This document shows, piece after piece, positions 60,754-64,000 of a DNA stretch of 64,000 nt. The stretch comes from Thermithiobacillus plumbiphilus (lineage in GTDB: Bacteria > Pseudomonadota > Gammaproteobacteria > Acidithiobacillales > Thermithiobacillaceae). The translations under genes and the position numbers were made by a program. The stretch lies in the NCBI RefSeq assembly GCF_038070005.1, contig NZ_JBBPCO010000013.1, positions 24,952 through 88,951 on the forward strand, given 5' to 3'. Below the pieces are notes generated by a model that was not told the origin of the DNA, searched no databases, and saw only the letters and a list, made by a program, of their open reading frames with translations. Position 1 is the first letter of the stretch; each line of letters begins with the position of its first letter.

Positions 60754-61185
60754 TTAATGCTTCTGAGTAACATTTTGTGGCGGAAGCTTTGCTGCCGAAG
60801 CCTTCGAAGTTGAAGCTTTAACTCCGTTTTGAACCTTGTTTTGCTGATACATATATGCAGCTATCTCCTTTACTTTATTTTCTGGAATTGGTCCTCCATA
60901 AGATTTTCGCATTTTCTCCACTATCGTTTCCCACTCTTTCAGTGTCAAAGATGGCTGCTGATACACCATGCCTGCCGAATGACACATCAAACAGTAAGCA
61001 TTTGCCAAGTCGGATCCTGGTCCTGGCTTGAACACCTCCTTGCTTGTAGGCAGAGCAACTTCTATTGACTCAAATTGTATATTTTTATCTCTAGCCGAAG
61101 TCTTTTCAGCACCATCTTCCACCGAACAACCCAAAACTGTAGAAAATATCAAAATGCAGCCTGATATATTTAAAATACTTGACAT
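60754..61185 (-). CDS. sorB: Sulfite dehydrogenase cytochrome c subunit SorB-like
   Basis: 143 residues. It has a hydrophobic N-terminus ending near Cys20 (VLGC, lipobox-like), then a heme site CLMCH at 65-69 and a later Met-containing loop (KMRKSYGG). A Lys/Ser/Ala-rich tail (about 115-143) is unusual. It follows sorA by 12 bases. In Starkeya novella SorB accepts electrons from the molybdenum subunit SorA. AAGGAG precedes the ATG by 8 bases, fixing the start. Confidence 0.85.
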   Translation of the reverse strand: MSSILNISGCILIFSTVLGCSVEDGAEKTSARDKNIQFESIEVALPTSKEVFKPGPGSDLANAYCLMCHSAGMVYQQPSLTLKEWETIVEKMRKSYGGPIPENKVKEIAAYMYQQNKVQNGVKASTSKASAAKLPPQNVTQKH

Positions 61186-61197
61186 GGAGCGATCTCC

Positions 61198-62448
61198 TTA
61201 TACGCTGTGCAATATAGTTTTTTCTATGACATTGAGCATATACCCAGTCGGATTCCAGGTTGGTCTTCCTGGTTGCTCCAAGCCATGGGAATTGATGGTT
61301 TTAACCATTAGCACTTGGTCAGCACCACGCGGGCCGGCTCTAAAGTGCGTTTCCCATTGGCGAAAACTGTACTTTCCATAATCCTTGCCAAGCGTCGCCG
61401 GCTTCCATGTTTTACCACGGTCTGCCGAAAACAATACCTGCTTGACTCCGGCATCGCCCCCGAAAGCAATACCACGCACAGCCATATCACGTTCTGCATG
61501 GATCATATCGCCATCTTTAAAGTTGGTAATAAATGATCGAGGCACCATTTTGTTGATAGGAATTTTTTTGTAGTCCTTCTGACCAGGCGCCACACTAGCT
61601 CCTGGAGTAGCGGGCATAAGATATGCTGACGTCATCCAGTAATTCTCATCTGGCTTATTGAGAACTTCAATGTCAGAAAGCATCTTTACCCAATAGGTTG
61701 AATACCATCCAGGCACAATCAGACGTAGAGGAAATCCATTCAACAATGGCAGCGGCTTTCCATTCATGGCATAGGCAATGATTACCTCATCATCTAGAGC
61801 ATGATCTACATCCAGAGATTTCATATAGTCCGGAGTACCCGGAACCACACCTTTATCAAGGCCATTGAAACGCACCTGTACTGCTCCAGGATTAATGCCG
61901 GATTTTTTCAACACATCCTTCAAGCGCACGCCTGTCCATAAGGCATTCCCCATAGCCCCATTACCCCACTCTGCGCCAGACACTCTCGGTTGAAAGAAAC
62001 CGCGACTGTTTCCCGAGCACTGATTCACAGCAGCCATTTGAACTGGCTGGAAGTCATGGACAAGTTGTTTCAATGTTAACTCTATAGGCTTTTTAACATG
62101 GCCATGCACCTTCAATCGGAATGATTCGACGTCAACCGATGTCGGAATATCTGCCAAATGCCAGCGCACAAAAAAAAGATTATTTGGAGTAAAAATACCT
62201 TTATCAAAAACTTCAAATGGCGTTTCCAGCAATGGTGGCCTGGTACGCAATAGAATTAAATTTCCTTTTTGAGGGAAGCTTGCCATTGACCGTTTACCAT
62301 TGGCAAACGGTAAATTTACGATACCAGCAGCCAGGGAGCTCAATGAATGGCTAAGCAATCCCGCAGTTCCCAGCATGGTTGACATTTGTATAAATTGCCG
62401 CCTGCTTATACCTTCTATCAGGCTTCTTTTCTCTATTTCCACATTCAT
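61198..62448 (-). CDS. sorA: Sulfite dehydrogenase molybdenum subunit SorA-like
   Basis: 416 residues from the ATG at 62448. The N-terminus holds a Tat-type signal (SRRQFIQMSTMLGTAGLL), so the folded enzyme goes to the periplasm. The molybdopterin domain has AVNQCSGNSRGFF, in which Cys is the Mo ligand, and the C-terminal domain is the sulfite-oxidase dimerisation type. It oxidises sulfite to sulfate. The start is uncertain: an in-frame ATG at 62481 and a GTG at 62442 are possible, and the GTG has the better spaced AGGAG. Lower GC than the chromosomal block. Confidence 0.9.
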   Translation of the reverse strand: MNVEIEKRSLIEGISRRQFIQMSTMLGTAGLLSHSLSSLAAGIVNLPFANGKRSMASFPQKGNLILLRTRPPLLETPFEVFDKGIFTPNNLFFVRWHLADIPTSVDVESFRLKVHGHVKKPIELTLKQLVHDFQPVQMAAVNQCSGNSRGFFQPRVSGAEWGNGAMGNALWTGVRLKDVLKKSGINPGAVQVRFNGLDKGVVPGTPDYMKSLDVDHALDDEVIIAYAMNGKPLPLLNGFPLRLIVPGWYSTYWVKMLSDIEVLNKPDENYWMTSAYLMPATPGASVAPGQKDYKKIPINKMVPRSFITNFKDGDMIHAERDMAVRGIAFGGDAGVKQVLFSADRGKTWKPATLGKDYGKYSFRQWETHFRAGPRGADQVLMVKTINSHGLEQPGRPTWNPTGYMLNVIEKTILHSV

Positions 62449-62516
62449 TCTCCTTTGCAGAGTGGGAAACCAATTATCCATGAATATCTGTATCGGCCTA
62501 TTTCAAGCCACGCCAC

Positions 62517-62541
62517 TTAACTCCATCCCAGTTTAACTCCA
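62517..62541. repeat. Direct repeat upstream of sorA
   Basis: TTAACTCCA occurs twice (62517-62525 and 62533-62541), a 16-base period, 69-93 bases before the preferred sorA start. A pair of tandem sites suggests a regulator or an ECF promoter element. By eye only. Confidence 0.35.
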
Positions 62542-62649
62542 CTGAGCATCCCTACATATTTATCTCCCTGAGGGCAGTGATGCGTTCGCCGTGATTCCAT
62601 GCCGGACCACGATTCAATTCTTCTATTGGTAGAACCCAAATAGGAAACT

Positions 62650-63318
62650 TCATATATTCAATCCTGAATTATTCTTCCGCCGTGTTGGTGAGCTTGCCAA
62701 AGTCTCTACCAATCTTTTAATCGCATCATCACTGAACTCACGATCACTTATGATAAGCAGTGTAAGTTGAGAACCCAAAGGCTCAGTACGCCAATACTTT
62801 TCGGATACTTCACCTTGATTGCTGCGCAGATGCAATTCCCTTTTCGGCACAGGCAGGAAAAACAAATTTACCTTGCCATTTTGCGGATCGATGAAACGTA
62901 CATGCTGTGATCGCCACGCTTCCAGTTCACAAACTTTGGCGAACTGGACGGGAATATTTTCAATGGTTCCTTGCAATCCAGTTCTTGCAAACCAGTTCTT
63001 CAGCGCTGGATCAGGCTTTCTATATAAGTCATTTTCATGATCAACCTGCGTTACTGCGGCTGTTAATATCGATGGACAATAATTTGCATTAAACCACCCC
63101 ATGGTCAGCCAGTAAGCCAGAGGCATACCGATAATGAGCATTGCTGCTGCTGCCATTGCAGACCAACTCCAGCCTACGCGATGCCTTATTTTTATTTGCT
63201 GATCGAGATCTACATTTATCTGATGCACCAGGTCCTCTGGTACAGCAACTTTTTGCAGTTCTTCTTTTAACCAAGCATCCAAGCAATTAACACCGTTTTC
63301 TTTTTCGATATCACTCAT
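62650..63318 (-). CDS. Membrane-bound anti-sigma factor-like protein
   Basis: 222 residues. A cytoplasmic N-terminus (1-50) with a VPEDLVHQINVDLDQQIKI helix, one membrane segment (about 51-71, WSAMAAAAMLIIGMPLAYWL) and a periplasmic part. Two Cys (81 and 130) lie outside the membrane and might form a redox-sensitive pair. No zinc-binding HxxxCxxC is seen. It overlaps the sigma gene by 8 bases, the usual sigma/anti-sigma arrangement. Function inferred from context. Confidence 0.72.
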   Translation of the reverse strand: MSDIEKENGVNCLDAWLKEELQKVAVPEDLVHQINVDLDQQIKIRHRVGWSWSAMAAAAMLIIGMPLAYWLTMGWFNANYCPSILTAAVTQVDHENDLYRKPDPALKNWFARTGLQGTIENIPVQFAKVCELEAWRSQHVRFIDPQNGKVNLFFLPVPKRELHLRSNQGEVSEKYWRTEPLGSQLTLLIISDREFSDDAIKRLVETLASSPTRRKNNSGLNI

Positions 63319-63889
63319 CTTCTATCTCCAAAGGTTGGAGGCTCATTTCACTCTGAAACTCATAGGAACTCATGTTCAGCGATTCTAGGGTATCAGCACC
63401 CAATAGACCTTTTAATGTATTTCGTGCTCTATTTAGCCGACTCATAACTGTTCCGATAGGCATTTCCAGAACATCAGCCATTTCTTGATAGCTACACCCA
63501 TCCAAGCAGCGCAAAAGAATGATCTCCTGTTGCCACAATGGCATTTTAGCCATGGCACGTCGCAAGTCCTCGGAACATTCCCAAGCACGTATACTATTGA
63601 TACCCGCCTGAAAATTTGCGCTCTGCTCATTTCTGATCAGCTCCTTATCCGGCAGGCAACGACAATATGCGCGCCTCAAAATAGTTAATAGCCATGAGCG
63701 AATCTTGTTTTTATCCCGCAAACTGTCACGCACCTGCCAGGCCTGATAGAAGCATTCCTGTACAAGGTCTTTAGCCATATCTTCGTCCCTGGTCAGCCAA
63801 AGTGCATGACGATATAAACTCGATGAATAGTCTACGATCCAGATCTCAAATTGATCCTTTTGGCGTTTCTTGCCAAGAATGAATTTCAT
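63311..63889 (-). CDS. ECF (group IV) RNA polymerase sigma factor
   Basis: 192 residues. Region 2: LYRHALWLTRDEDMAKDLVQ and ECFYQAWQVRDSLRDKNKIR. Region 4: MAKMPLWQQEIILLRCLDGC and SYQEMADVLEMPIGTVMSRL. It lacks regions 1 and 3, as expected. It likely directs transcription of the sor genes and itself, held by the adjacent anti-sigma. The start at 63889 has no strong ribosome site. Confidence 0.92.
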   Translation of the reverse strand: MKFILGKKRQKDQFEIWIVDYSSSLYRHALWLTRDEDMAKDLVQECFYQAWQVRDSLRDKNKIRSWLLTILRRAYCRCLPDKELIRNEQSANFQAGINSIRAWECSEDLRRAMAKMPLWQQEIILLRCLDGCSYQEMADVLEMPIGTVMSRLNRARNTLKGLLGADTLESLNMSSYEFQSEMSLQPLEIEDE

Positions 63890-64000
63890 ATGTTCTTAGT
63901 GCCTTCCCCCACGTTTAGTCCCATCTATCAGCTAGCTCAGTCCGTCCGTTCTTCACACTCTGGTCCTTCCGGCTAGTTGCCCCGGCTGAACCAGCCTTAG

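Noticed and set aside
63890..64000. Promoter of the ECF sigma gene
   Set aside because: The last 111 bases contain no clear promoter or RNA gene that I can support.

Overview
The window looks like a piece of the chromosome of a polarly flagellated, GC-rich proteobacterium. A FleQ/FlrA-type sigma-54 master regulator, the conserved amiB-mutL-miaA-hfq-hflX-hflK-hflC-yjeT-purA block, hisZ (which goes with short-form HisG) and the pyrG-kdsA-eno-ftsB order all point to Gammaproteobacteria or the neighbouring Acidithiobacillia. A sulfite dehydrogenase locus (sorAB) at the right end suggests a sulfur-oxidising lifestyle. The species is not determined.

Layout. (1) 1-25429: flagellar region. On the minus strand, read from high to low coordinates, are flgBCDEFGHIJKL, a flagellin-glycosylation insert (methyltransferase, hexapeptide acyltransferase, DegT-type aminotransferase, a giant four-module glycosyltransferase), fliC, flaG, fliD, fliS, fliT, an atypical PilZ protein and fleQ, which runs off the left edge. 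Divergent on the plus strand are flgA, flgM, flgN, csrA and fliW. A YcgR-like PilZ protein (minus) closes the region. I could read sigma-54 promoters before flgB, flgA and fliD, and sigma-28 promoters before fliC and flgM. This fits the usual hierarchy: FleQ/sigma-54 builds the hook-basal body, then FliA makes flagellin. The fliC leader carries a 5'-terminal hairpin and a CsrA-like element over the ribosome binding site, which fits the nearby csrA-fliW pair.

(2) 25431-48764: housekeeping genes, all minus strand: ycgR, purA, hisZ, DUF2065, hflC, hflK, hflX, hfq, miaA, mutL, amiB, tsaE, a CBS-pair protein, bioA, nnrD, an ammonium transporter, recR, ybaB, dnaX, the 4.5S SRP RNA (ffs), tRNA-Ser(GGA), ftsB, eno, kdsA and pyrG.

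(3) 48914-58018: a GT39 membrane glycosyltransferase, mug, truD, ispF, ispD, mfd and serB.

(4) 58145-64000: a visibly more AT-rich accessory segment, all minus strand. In transcription order it holds an ECF sigma factor, a membrane anti-sigma factor, sorA (molybdenum sulfite dehydrogenase), sorB (cytochrome c), a damaged-looking OsmC-like gene, a small cytochrome c and a TDT-family transporter. The gene set reads as a sulfite oxidation/export island with its own ECF control.

The most interesting signals are the CsrA-FliW-fliC leader circuit in a FleQ-type organism, the flagellin-glycosylation insert with its four-module enzyme, and the ECF-controlled sulfite island with a palindromic site and decayed sequence.
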